Below, one piece after another: positions 1-11,421 of a stretch of 64,000 nucleotides of DNA; position 1 is the first letter of the stretch; every line of letters starts with the position of its first letter. The notes under the pieces were generated by a model. The model did no database searches, was not told the origin of the DNA, and was given only the letters and a program-made list of their open reading frames with translations. This DNA is from Trichinella spiralis (taxonomy: Eukaryota > Nematoda > Enoplea > Trichinellida > Trichinellidae): NCBI GenBank assembly GCA_000181795.3, contig CM012955.1, positions 10,600,501 through 10,664,500 on the forward strand, in the 5' to 3' direction. The position numbers and the translations under genes are program-made.

Positions 1-1217
1 CTTTTTTTCACTCCAGCTGTGTTTAGCAGGTAATGGGCTGACAACTAAGTGTGCTCTCTCTATCGTCAACGCACCATGGACGACGAACATTTGCCTGTTC
101 GCCCATCATCGACTGCAACGCAACGATATGCACCACACTTGTCATCACCGTGGCAAAAAATTACCAGTCATACCATCCTTAGTGTAAAAATTTTAATTTA
201 ATATATTTTCATAAGTCTCTGAATTATTTCTATAAATTTATAATATTTTATTAACTTCAATGATCTATTTTCACATGATAATACTTGACTGACAGAAAAC
301 AACTTGTTGCTATAATGTATTATGTCCTGTGATGATGATTGCTACGGAAATGTAATTTTAGAACCAGTAAAACATTTACTTTGATAATTTACCCTTCGTT
401 TGTGAAATATGTGGAAAACGTTCAAGAACAGTGGCGCAAAATCTAATCCCACGGGACATAACAGCTCAGAGAGACCGCACGTTTGGCTTGAACCTGCTTG
501 AAGCCATTTCTTTGGTCATCATCATTGATAGCCCATCTTAATTTGCATGCAAACAACGACAGACTATCACCGAAAACAGCAAAATAGGAAAACGGTATAA
601 TAAATATTGGAACTTATGTTTCAAAAATTCAACTGCTTTTTCAGGGTGAAATAAATCATTTTGGAAAATAGAGCAAAGCTGATCAGCGCGTTACCAATTA
701 AAAGTTATACGTGTATGGAAAATTATCAAGGATATTCTGAGAACATTTCGTGTAGTATCATGTAAAACGGGCATGCAAACCAAACTGCACATGTTCCTGA
801 ATTATTCCTAAACAACACTCAAGCAAAAATTGATGAACTGATGGTGAACAATCGGCAGCTGCAATTACTCTCGTAGCAATTCGTGTTATGTGAAATGTAT
901 TGCTCGTTAAAATGTGCGATATTTTTTAATGGTATTAAAAAATAAAATTTGGAGACTATGAAAGAATGAATCAATGCATTCCTGTATTTTTATGAAAATT
1001 AAGTACAGCATTGTGTTTTAAATAAAAAGTACAGTAAGTCAATTGTAAATTTAGCTTTTAAAAATTTTTCTAAATTTTCCTTTGGAATTATTTTCCTCAG
1101 CATATTCATTTTCCTTTGATATATGCTTTTCAAAGAGTATAAACTAAAAGTAACAATTCTGATATCACAAATAATATTTGCTACATTTAATCTGTTCCTG
1201 TGTATCATTTAGTAAGA
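1..1217 (+). pseudogene. Decayed left copy of the C2H2 zinc-finger gene
   Basis: This stretch aligns along its whole length with the intact zinc-finger gene about 1.51-1.52 kb to the right: 5' leader, both exon regions, intron and 3' flank. For example, the GCTGAC element at 37 matches 1548, and the CCTG..GTATCAT stretch at 1197 matches 2721. Intron and flank are conserved about as well as exons, so this is a DNA-level tandem duplication, not a retrocopy. An ATG at 75 is kept, but the first finger has lost its Cys pair. In the second finger region (about 395-480) a one-base deletion after the GGA AAA codons and further changes shift the frame, which then runs into stops. The window edge may cut off the true 5' end. 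I see no way to read a working finger array from it. Confidence 0.85.
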
Positions 1218-1436
1218 AGGGGCAGCTGGAACAAAACAGTATATCGCAAACATTAGGCAAATTACCAAAAAGAAATTTTTTCTGTGAAAAACAAAGTAAA
1301 TTAGCAATCTTAGATCACAAATTACAGACATTCATGAATTTATCGTCCTCAAATATGACATCAAGAAATTATTCAATAAAAAGCTACCGTAACCTAACAG
1401 CCTTAAAAGGACGTGCAGGCAAATGTAACCAATTTT

Positions 1437-1490
1437 TGATTGGTCAACTGCCAACTGTTTTTTATTGGTCAAATGTTTCTTATTGGTCAA
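1437..1490. promoter_or_regulatory. Three inverted CCAAT boxes upstream of the zinc-finger gene
   Basis: ATTGGTCAA or a close variant occurs three times, near 1439, 1464 and 1482. The last two are 18 bp apart. ATTGG is the reverse of CCAAT, the core bound by NF-Y. The cluster lies about 140-190 bp before the start codon at 1627, which suits a promoter. Binding is inferred, not shown. Confidence 0.4.
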
Positions 1491-1563
1491 TTGTTTTACA
1501 GTGGTCTTTAATTTACTTTTTAGTCTAGTTGTGATCAGCGGTGGTGAGCTGACGACTAACTTT

Positions 1564-1610
1564 GCTCTCTCCCTCTCTCTCTCTCTCCCTCTCTCTGTCT
1601 CTCTTTTTCC
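1564..1610 (+). repeat. CT-rich low-complexity tract in the 5' leader
   Basis: A run of CT dinucleotides broken by CCC and TGT lies just before the start codon of the intact zinc-finger gene. The decayed copy has only a short CTCTCTCT run at the matching place (about 52-62), so the tract grew in this copy or shrank in the other. It could serve as a pyrimidine tract for an acceptor in the leader. Confidence 0.6.
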
Positions 1611-1626
1611 GCCTCATCAAAGCAAT

Positions 1627-2292
1627 ATGAGTAGAAAATACCATCTCAGCCCATCATCGAAACCAATGCAACGAACAATGTTCACTTGCTCCGTCTGTAA
1701 AAAACAATTTACCAGTCATGCCAACCTTAGAGTAAGAGTTTTGATTTTATATTTCTATAAGCCTCTGAAATATTTCTATAAATTTATAACATTATATGAA
1801 CTTCAATAATTTATAAATTTTCACATGATAATAGTTGATTGACAGAAAATAAGTTGTTGCTACAATGTATTGTGTCCTGTGATGATGATAATTCTGAAAA
1901 AAATAATTTTAGGATCATCTGAATATTCATAATAACAGGCGACCATTTATCTGTAAAGTATGTGGAAAGCAGTTCAACAACAGTGGCGCGAAGTCGAATC
2001 ACATGCGACTTCATGACCCGGAAAAAATATTTCTGTGTAAGATCTGCCTCAAGTCATTTCGTTGGACATCATCATTGAAAGCGCATCTTGATTCGCACAT
2101 AAAGAACAATGGACTGGCACCGGATATTGTAAAGTGTAATAAGTATTTGAATTTCTGTCTTGAAAATTTTAATTGTTCATTCAGGCTCATGCCATTTTGA
2201 AGAAAGAAGTAGCCCGACACCGCAAAAGAGAGCCAGCAAAACCCATCTGCGTGCAAACGGCTCAAAGTAACGCCGGTGTGGACAATCATTAA
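1627..2292 (+). CDS. Small three-finger C2H2 zinc-finger protein
   Basis: Model: exons 1627-1731, 1913-2128 and 2185-2292, all phase 0, giving 142 residues. Three classical fingers (C-x2-C-x12-H-x3-H) span about residues 20-40, 48-68 and 76-96. The first is split by intron 1. Linkers are short and not the canonical TGEKP type. The last exon adds a basic 35-residue tail containing KKEVARHRKRE, which could help nuclear import. Three fingers of this kind normally bind DNA, so a transcription factor is likely, but I recognise no orthologue. The start was chosen because it is the first ATG after the CT-rich leader and the second copy preserves the splice sites. It sits beside its own decayed duplicate. 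The third exon is the least certain part. Confidence 0.72.
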
Positions 2293-3790
2293 TCATGTTC
2301 AAATAATGCTTCTTGTTTTCATCAAATAGTAAACGGGCTAGTAAATGAATTACGCTCACATAACATTAGCCCACAACATGAAATGAACAATTTGTAACTG
2401 TAATTATTATGGCGCCAATTCGTGTTATGCGAAATGTATTTCTTGTTAAAATATGCGCTATTTGTTAACGTAAGAAAATAAAATTTGGAATCCATGAAAG
2501 AACGACTCATTTGTTTTTCTGCATTTTTATCGAAATTTCCTACAGGAATTTGGTTAATTACTTTTAAATAAAAAATATAGTTAGTCGTTTTTAAATTCAG
2601 CTTTTGAAAAAATTTTCTTTGCTATCGTTTTCCTCAGCTTATTCAGTTTACTTTGACATATGCTTTGTAAAGCGCATAAATTAAAAGTAACAATTTTGAT
2701 ATCACAAAATGATATTTGTTCCTGCGTATCATATTAGTTTGAAATAGTAGTCCAAACAAAGCGACATGACAGTTTTGATCGCAAATGATGAATTTTTATC
2801 AATATATATTGTCCTTTAATCAAAAATCAAAATATCATTCAAGAGAAGAGTTTGAGCTAAATGCTGAAAGTAAAAAGGGAGGAGTGTAGTTTTCAACATG
2901 ATGTAGGTGCTGCATTATGAACTACAGATACCCCTGAACAGTAATACAATTGCCAATAAAACAGTGCTCATTTCTTTTGCAGCACGTGTTTTCTCAGTTC
3001 TTACAGAGTGCAATCGCTGCTCCCGGTAAGATGCCATCAATCCAACATACGCATCAATGCCTACGCGCTTTTGTTTCGATTGCATTTGAAGTGATAAATT
3101 AATATTATAATTTTCAGTACTCATTATTATCTATCTTCAGAACTGTTAGAGAATGTGAAGCTTATCAGTGTGACAATGTAAACACTAATTTGCATATTGT
3201 GTTATTAATTACTGAAATTGCACTGGAGCTATTACCTCAGCAAGTGATAAAATATATCAAACAGGCAATAAAAATGTATAAAATCAACAGAACTTAAAGT
3301 CTAATTTTTGACTTTCTGTAGTATAATTATTAAATTTGGAACGTTATTAATAATATTTTTAAAGGTTGCTTTTGATACAAATTAAAACTTAATCATGTTA
3401 TAAGTTAAACACTCAGAATCATCATCAGAATCAATCATGCAGCTTCATATATTATATATTATGACTTTAAGAAGTGAATTCAGTTGAGGATAATATGAAT
3501 TTCAATTTTCCTCATATTATTAGAGCACCAAGGTGAACAATACATTTGATGAAAACAGTTCTGTATAACTGAAAACTTTCAACATCTAGCTGTTCCTCTC
3601 ACAGTAGCAGTAGAGCAGTGTTTGAAAATGCAAAGTCAGGTTGTTTCTTATCGCACTATACTGAAATGAATGTTATTCTGTCTAATAAAATTATAATTTG
3701 CATAAAGCTATAATGCTGTTATGTTTAATGATGACCCCACAACTATCATTTCAGCAGTAATTGATAAAGCGTTGAGTCGTTCACGCAAAT
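2293..3790. other. Intergenic stretch between the zinc-finger gene and the thrombospondin gene
   Basis: Up to about 2745 this is the 3' flank shared with the left duplicate, including an AATAAA at about 2476-2481 that could end the zinc-finger transcript. Beyond it the sequence is AT-rich and holds only the weak minus-strand candidate at 2915-3124. I see no repeat or RNA gene here. Confidence 0.6.
2915..3124 (-). CDS. Possible small protein with C-terminal hydrophobic segment
   Basis: A minus-strand frame of 69 codons starts with ATG at 3124. The first 50 residues are polar and basic (MQSKQKRVG, YREQRLHSVRTEKTR). A short hydrophobic run follows (VLLAIVLLF), then the end. That shape resembles a tail-anchored or mitochondrial inner-membrane small protein. 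A splice donor-like GGTATC lies in the hydrophobic part, so this may instead be one exon of something longer. I recognise no family. It may be a chance frame, although its composition looks more protein-like than its neighbours. Confidence 0.25.
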   Translation of the reverse strand: MSTENYNINLSLQMQSKQKRVGIDAYVGLMASYREQRLHSVRTEKTRAAKEMSTVLLAIVLLFRGICSS

Positions 3791-5740
3791 ATGAGTTCGC
3801 TTGATTGTGAAAAAAAGACAATATCTTCAATATGTACTTTTTTTCTTATAGCTGGACTCATTTATACAGGTAAAAAAGTTATATATTTATATTTGTTCGT
3901 ATTCATAATACAAGTATTGAAAATGCTTAATCAAATGTGAATTATTCACTTCCTCAGTGAACGTTTCTTACAGGTGAGAGTACAACAGAGTGCAACTCAA
4001 AACAGTGTAACCAACTAGACAACAGTACGCAATCCTCTGAACCATTAAATATTACCAGTGAATTTGCAAATGTTTCACCTTCCCATACACTGCCACCTGG
4101 TGATATTTCATTTTTTTAAATGAGCGTTGCACTAGCAATGTGATATAATGAAAAAAGAAATTTTTGTTTAGAATCCATAACTGCACTTTCATATTCAAAG
4201 AATAACAACAGTTTCAAAAGTGAATACGAAATAAGCTTTCTTCATAGATCTAACAAAAGTGGTTTCATGTACAACATATCAGCATTAGCAAAAGAAGAAC
4301 TGTTCAATGATAGCGCGTTGGAATGGAACAGTAGTATGTTGAACGATGGGCAAGTGTGCATCCACTGTAATTCATGTATTTTGTTTAAATTAGCTTCACC
4401 AATGTCTACGATTCAAGAGACCTGGTCCGAGTGGACAGCATGTTCTGTTACTTGCGGAATCGGGATACGCAAACGACATAAATCAATAACATTAAAAGAA
4501 AATGAACAGAACACCATTCGTGAAGAAGAAGTGCAAGAATGCTTTCATTCTTTTTGCGCATTACTCAACGAAAGTAAGTTTGTTGGATTTTCTTTTGTAA
4601 ACTACGAAAATCTATGCTCATGATAATCTACAATAATTTTCATCTCATTATGTTGGACGTTTGCAATTATTATCATTAAGGAATTGTATTACGTTGAACT
4701 CTTATTTGTCATGGACTGAAACTTTATGGTGAATATAAATAAAACAAGCTATAAAATACTATACTGACAAGTTAATATTTTAAATTTGAACCTAAAAATG
4801 CAACTTCTCCCCCACTATAGCTGAAAATGGATTCCAATTTCAAATTTAATATTTACTAAACCCATCTTATTAGCAATTATTCGGCGAAAAATATTACTGG
4901 AATTGTGTAGAAGATGTATTTTGCAATTGTCATTGATCAAAGCAAACTTAAATTGTTGATTGTTAAACTGAAAGTTTTGAAAGTTGATGTTAAGAATTGA
5001 TGTTTTCTATTCTACTTTTAGCTTGTATATTGAGCGAATGGAGCTCGTGGACAGCTTGTTCAGCACCATGTGGAGCTGGTCAGCGAACGAGAAAAAGAAA
5101 ATTAATAGCTCCTGTACTTTCTAAGAGCGATACCAGTTGTGGTATTACAACTGAAACTGAACAATGCAACACAATATCTTGTGAAAATTGTAATTCATTA
5201 GTGCCATTATTTACAATTAACACTAACGCAAACAATGAACAAATAAGAAATATATTTTTGCAGGGTATTTAACAAATCTTTGCAAAGCATATAGAAATAT
5301 TCGCTTTGCAGTCGGAGAGTGCACAAATGTGTATGTGGAATGCAATGCTGATGATTCGATGAAAATTGAAACGTGCAAAGAACACGACACAGTGTTCAGT
5401 GAACATATGCAAGAATGTGTTTCGAAATCACGCATAAAATCTTGCATAGAACCAAAATTAGGTAAAATAAATGTGTATCTTTTTCGTTGAAAAATTCAAG
5501 AAAAAACTGTATTACAAAATTTACAAATGACAACAATTAAGCCGTTGTTTAAAATTTTCAGACCTGAGTTGTGCGAATTTCGAGATGGGTGCACACCCGA
5601 TTTGCAACTGTTGTGCGGCATATAAAATTTGTTATAACGGTACTTACTATTCAAAGTGTCCAGCCGGTCAGGTATTTTCAAATGAACACGGTCGACGGTG
5701 CGTTAAAATGGAAGATGTCGCTTACTGCTCCGAAAGTTGA
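3791..5740 (+). CDS. Secreted protein with two thrombospondin type-1 repeats and two chitin-binding-like domains
   Basis: Model: exons 3791-3869, 3974-4099, 4172-4573, 5022-5189, 5264-5461 and 5562-5740, giving 383 residues. Residues about 14-26 are hydrophobic (ICTFFLIAGLIYT) and look like a signal peptide. A Ser/Thr/Asn-rich region with several N-x-S/T sites follows. TSR1 (from about residue 152) has WSEWTACSVTCG. TSR2 (from about 207) has WSSWTACSAPCG. Both carry the WxxW motif used for C-mannosylation. The last two exons each encode a cysteine-patterned peritrophin-A (CBM14)-like module (FAVGECTNVYVEC; YKICYNGTYYSKCPAG). All five introns are phase 1, so each module sits on symmetric exons, a hallmark of exon shuffling. 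AATAAA lies at 5797-5802. The likely role is in extracellular matrix, cuticle or eggshell; this is inference. Confidence 0.85.
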
Positions 5741-7727
5741 ACATCGAAGAAGTTGCGAAACGGCAGCTAGATTTGCCGTTAAAATGTTTCCAAAATAATA
5801 AATATTTTTGGAAATAAAAATTTCACATAATACTATTCTCATCAACAAGTGTCGCATTGGATGCGCACTTAATTTGTCGTTCATTTTATTACTGTATTAT
5901 TACCGTATACTATTTAAAAAAGTACAATCGAATTTTGTTTTTTATTTAATTATCAAATTTAAATAATTCGTATAATAATATTATTCAATTATAAAAGTGA
6001 TTCAATTTCAACTTGTAATGAAAAAAAAAGATCAATAAATGAGAATACAAAATTTTTTGACTTGAACAACAACAGTGCCAGTTATGTTCAACAATTCCTC
6101 AACAATCGTTTCCAGTTGCTGGATTATTTTTCTTCAACAAATTTTCAATTCGGAATATTTGTATACTGTAATTGTTTGTTTCATGGTAATTTTCGTTTTA
6201 CCCATTTTTTTCATTTATCTTATTGAACAGTTTGAAAAATAAAAAATTGGCATTAATATGAAAAAATATATATTCTCAACCGAAAAAATTGAACGTCTAA
6301 TTAATTAATTAATTAATTAATTTCGCTTGACAAATACAGCGACAATATTGACTGTTGTATTGCAGTCGGTGTCAGTCGACGTTTTATAAATTGAAAAACA
6401 GTCGCATAATTGTTGTTGTTGTTTGCCACAAAAATTTAACAATCGTCAAAGTGAAAAAGGCTCATATTCAAGAGGCGGTTTTTTGTCGCTGTTTTGAAGA
6501 AAATTCCAAAGAGCCGATCGCCCACGCCAAAGTCAAGTGTGTAGCGAAAAATTGTGACGGCGGCAAAACTTTGAAAATGCCAAAAGAAAAAAAACAACCC
6601 TACTTGTAAATGATGGTAAAAATTGGCGAGTCGAACAACTGACCAACGCTACAGTATAAGAATAAAAACCAGTTTTTCAAATTACAATGCAAATGAAAAA
6701 CAAATCTTCCGAATAATGTTCGAGAAAAAATTCACATTTCACCATATCCGTATAATCGGGTTTTTCAAAACTCGGTCGTTTCTAGCTGACTGAAGCTTAG
6801 TTTTCTTTTTTTAATTTGTTTTTTAAATCATTAAAAACACGAGGGTGTGATGGATTTTAGCGTAAAAAATTACCATATACCGCTGAAACTGCCTTGGAAT
6901 AGCGTCTTTTGCTACTTGTAATTCTAGCGAACAAATTTTCCAATTGACTATCATTTTAAATTCGAAAAAAATTGAATAATAATAATAATTGAATTCAAAT
7001 TTCAATTCAAAATATTCAATTTCAATTGTACGCGGTCCCCTTTTCCAAACTTTATTTGTTTATTTTCTTTCCACTTCCAATTGTAAATTTTCCTCCAAAA
7101 TACGGTAAATTCGAATATTCGGACTTAATGTTCATTAAGTATCAAATTTTCACAGTATACTTTTCGGAATTTTCACTCTTTCCATTTGTGCTTTAGAGCC
7201 ATCTGCTAAGAGATTCGTTTTGTTGTTTTTTTCTTTTTCAAAAAATAAATTCTCATCCAGCTCCCAGTTTTAATTTTGTTTGTCAATTGTTACAAATTGA
7301 CAATTTGTTCCCAACAACGGTTTTTCGTTTTCATATGTTTGATAAATTTTGTTTAATGACCAAGAAAGCTTTGTTTGTTTGTTTGTTTGTTTTTTTGATT
7401 TTGAATATTTTCGGCCAATTTCACGCTGCCAATGGCCGAGCTTTCGTTCTGTCGTTGGCGTATTTCCCATGGTTCTATTGATCGGTTTTACCGACAGACT
7501 AGCGGCGGTCGATTGATGATTTTCGGTCTTGTCCTTGCCCGTTGTTGGCGTTCTATTCTGCGTTCCAAATTAATTCTTCTTCTTGCTCATTTGGTTTTGC
7601 TTTTCCTCACAGGTTATGGTGACGTACCCCATGTAGCAGCAAAAGCAGCAGCAAAGGCAGTTCTGTCGAATTATTCTTTTTTCTTTGTCCCTTGCCTGCA
7701 CTCCTTTCACCTACTCATCTCAGCAGC
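5741..7727. other. Intergenic stretch and 5' leader of the Rab exchange factor gene
   Basis: The region starts with the 3' UTR of the thrombospondin gene (AATAAA at 5797 and 5813). AT-rich DNA with an (ATTA)n run at 6298-6322 follows. An open frame of 84 codons without an ATG at its head (6355-6609) ends shortly before an AATAAA near 6660. It has Cys pairs (CSRC, CRC) but no family I know, so I do not call it. From about 7420 the base composition becomes less AT-rich, which suits a promoter or leader of the gene at 7728. A (TTTG)n run lies at 7371-7397. Confidence 0.6.
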
Positions 7728-10497
7728 ATGAAGAACGACGAACAACAACACCACACTCCCGCTTTGACAAGTGATAAGTAAGTTTTGCCAACTTGTTCAT
7801 GCTTGCTTGATTTTTATCATCAGTTGTGTGTGTGTTTTTTTTTCACTTTATCTGTTCAGTTTGAACGGAGAAGATCAGTATGAAGCAGTTTCTGAACAGT
7901 CTCGTGCCCGTGAAGATAGCCTGGAAAAAGATCGTATTATTGAAGATTTGCAGGATCATTTGGGCCGAGCTCACGAAGTAACGACACGTCGGATGTGAAA
8001 TCAAAATTCGAATAATTGTTTTTCAGGAATTGATGCAGTGGAATTTGAAATGTGCCAAGTTGCAAAAAATCCAAGAATCACTGGACAGTGAAATACACGA
8101 ACTGACCGCTAGTCTATTTCAAGTGAGTAATTTCTCCACGTGTCACGTTGATTTCCTAGCCGGCTTGTATGTATATATGTATATATATATTGATCGCCCT
8201 GTCTTCTCCCCTTGCCCTCCCCTTGGCTGGCGGATGTTCGTTTTGCTTGCTCCGTTCGTTGATTGCATTTTTGACGTCGATATGCGAATTTGAGCGAATG
8301 TGATCAACAAAATGGCCGGCAGTTGTTGTGCGCGCGCGAGGTTGGTAAGATTGCGCGTTCGTTGTTCGTCAGTGTCGCGTGATGAGTGTGCAGCTAGTGA
8401 AGAAGCATACTGCTAATAACGATGACCACGACGACATGTGACATTGAAAGAAAGCCAGCTGCCATTTGCAAATCTGAACGATGAAAATTTTTCGAAATTC
8501 CAAGGATATCAATTTTTGAAAATCAGATTTTCATCAAATTCAAAATTCACAAATTTTTGTTATTTATTCTCTTTCGCAGTTAATGCAATTTATATTCTCT
8601 ACAAGAATTGAATTTCAACATTTTAAAAAATCTATTCATTTTCACCGATTGATCGATCATTTCTCTTTGCAAAATGGAAAAATTTATTAATTAATTCACA
8701 TAATTTGTAAAAGAATAGTCTAATTTGATCTGAAAGCAATTAATTGCATCAACTTTATCCCATTTGACTACTTTTTTAACTTTTTCTCTTTTTCATTCAA
8801 ACTCGTTTTGTAAATATCAAAAAAAAAATTTGCATAAACATTCTCTCGAACGAACAAAGAGCGAAGCAGAATAATAGGAAAAAGTTGTACCGTTTGTTTA
8901 TTTTTCCTAAATTGTTTCAATTAAGGAAGCGTATCGAATTGTCACTGAAGCAGATTCGAAACGGCTTTATTCGGAAAAATTGCTCACCGAAGCCAGAGGA
9001 ACCGTACGGTCAAATTTGAATTATTTCTTGTCAAATTTTATATATATATTTTTTTTTCTTGTTCAATCAAAATTTATATGACGAGAATTTTTCTTTTCCA
9101 TTTTCAATTCAGGTCGAAATGCTTCAAGAGGAAATTAAAGCGTTGAAATTGTTGATGGGCAAAAATGAGGTCAAAGTTTCGCCTTCGCGATCGCTGCAAG
9201 AATTTTCCCCGTCCAAGATTTTCAAGAAGCCTACACTATTCGAGGGTATGTTGTTGTTGTAGATTGAAATTTACATTCAAATTGTTGTTGTTCAGGAAAA
9301 AATGGAGGACCGTTTTGCTTTTTGAACACCAACAAAAAGAGCCCCAGCGTAGTCACCAGGAGCGCTAGTGAACATGATCCGCTTGTTGATCACGATCATC
9401 CTTCTCTGGAAGTGAATCATTTCAAATTCCATTTTTTTATCTGTCCGTGTTTTGTTTTTTTTAGTTTACTGTAAATTTTACAAATTTTCAGATAGATCCA
9501 ATCTGTCACCAAGAATTCACAATTTGGTTGGAAAATCACGACTTGACCGACATTGAACATCCATTTTTGAAGCGCATCTACAATGAAGACATTTATCCGT
9601 GTCTCAATTTCACCAACACCAAGGTGATTAATTAATAATTCAGTTTTAATCAACTGATTCGTCATAATTTCAGCTAGCATCCCTTGTTTGTAATTCTATT
9701 GTCAACAATACGATTATTTTGGAAAACATTTTGGCAAGTGAAAATGAAAAAGCAAAGTAAAAAAGAAATGTAGAATTGTGTTTTCTTTCTTAATTATTAA
9801 ATTATTTTGTTTCTACTTTTTGAGAATATGCGCATTAACAGAAATGCCACGATTATGCTCGTACAGGATGAAAATTGACAATGCGGACCAGTGGCATTAC
9901 ATATCCACCTTCTGTCGTAATCGAGTACGTTCTGTTGTTATTCATCCCTATCTCTCTTTTGTTTGTTTTTCATAAGTTTAAATCAACATAATTATCATTT
10001 TACTGTACTCACAGCAAATGTACAGTATTAATAAAAAAACAGAAAAGAAAAAACATTAAAATGTTAATTATTTGAACGATAAAATATTTTTTTATTTAAA
10101 ATTATCAACTAAAGTTGATTAATTTTATTAAATTTATTCAACTCTTCAGTGATATTGTTGTTATGTAAACGTGATAAAGCAGCAACAACAGTTGTATTTA
10201 AAATTTTGTAACTAAGCGCAATAAGCAGACCAGTTATTATTATTATTATTATTATTTTCTATCGAAATGATATTTCAGATTGCAGCTATATGCGATCTGT
10301 TCACATATTTGCGCTATTTGGCGCAAGGATTGGTTCAACACGGGCGTAAGTGTGAAGAAAAAGCAAAATTTAATGCATATCAAACTTACTTTTGTTTTGT
10401 TTTTCTTTGTACAGTATACGACGCTTATGTGGAAATTGTACGCCTTCGGAGAAATATCGCGTTCGTCCGTCTCGGCTACGCCAACTATCAATCGTAA
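7728..10497 (+). CDS. RAB3IP: Rabin8/RAB3IP-like guanine nucleotide exchange factor (Sec2 domain)
   Basis: Model: exons 7728-7777, 7860-7977, 8027-8122, 8926-9003, 9113-9245, 9296-9411, 9492-9623, 9674-9756, 9867-9924, 10279-10345 and 10415-10497, giving 337 residues. The first part is a long coiled coil. Residues about 75-135 match the Sec2/Rabin core (HELTASLFQEAYRIV, then MLQEEIKALKLLMG), the part that in this family opens Rab8 or Rab3. The C-terminal half has the second conserved Rabin block (FLKRIYNEDIYPCLNF, HYISTFCRNRIAAICDLF, LRYLAQGLVQHG). Family members act in polarised secretion and ciliary traffic. The protein is shorter than the vertebrate homologue (about 460-480), mainly in the linker. 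The 803 bp intron 8123-8925 holds a CpG-rich patch. The start was chosen as the first ATG after an AG acceptor-like leader. Confidence 0.93.
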
Positions 10498-11421
10498 ATA
10501 TAGATGGAAGAGAAAAAGCATCGTTTTCACAAATTGTTGCTGCCGCTCGGTTGCGTGCGTGTGTGCTCGTGTGTTTCGAACGTGCCGACCCAACATCGAA
10601 CTTTCTTATCTGCACTGATTGACACGTTTTGCATATGCAAATTTGTACATTTCTTTATTAATTTATTTTTGCTTCTTCCTTTCGCGTCGACTCTGTTGAT
10701 GCATATTCGGTAGGACTTTTCTTTTTCAGTTTTCATTATGAATCTTTTTTTCATTTTAATTAACAAAAAATTTCAAAGCTTCCACTAATCTTCCGTCCAT
10801 TGAGAAATTATTCATTAATTTCTCTTGCTGATTATTATCATTCGGTGTCCCAGTGGTGCTGTATTCGTCCGCATCGAATCGCTTTTGATGTTTCTAGTCT
10901 TTTGATCTCAGTTTGCGCTCATTTTTCAAATAAAAGACGTGTGACATTGACTTGACTGTTTTTATTGTTTTAGTAGTTAGCCGTTTTCACCGCTTCACTC
11001 ATTAATTCATTGTTCACACAATTTTTTAATTTACATTTCTATTTTTTCATTTCAAGCATCACATCAAAATGAACAAACTGAAAAACAATCAAAATAATAA
11101 TATTATTATTGGTGATGCCGGCAATTATCGAAACGTGGAAAATTTAATCATTCATTATTCTCCACTCGTCATAGTTGACAACTGAACGTTCAACAAAGAG
11201 AAAACCATTTGCTATTCAATTTTTAAAAAATGCTAAAAATACTGATATGCTATTTTTTCCACTGGATGTTTAAAAATGCAAACTCAATAAACACTAATTC
11301 TCTAATCTAGTCGAATAATAATGCTTTTCTTTGAAATATGAGATTATTCAACATTTTTTTTTATGAATCTAAGAACAACACGTAGACGGAAATCATGTGA
11401 AAAGCGAATCTTACGGCGAAA
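10498..11421. other. Convergent 3' region between RAB3IP-like and Arp4 genes
   Basis: The 924 bp between the two stop codons hold no convincing gene. Many overlapping short frames at 10500-10770 are shadows around the end of the Rab exchange factor gene. An AATAAA on the plus strand at about 10929 is a possible distal poly(A) signal. Confidence 0.65.

Noticed and set aside
6355-6609. 84-codon frame with Cys pairs
   Set aside because: Lacks an early ATG and shows no family. It could be an exon but I cannot connect it to others.
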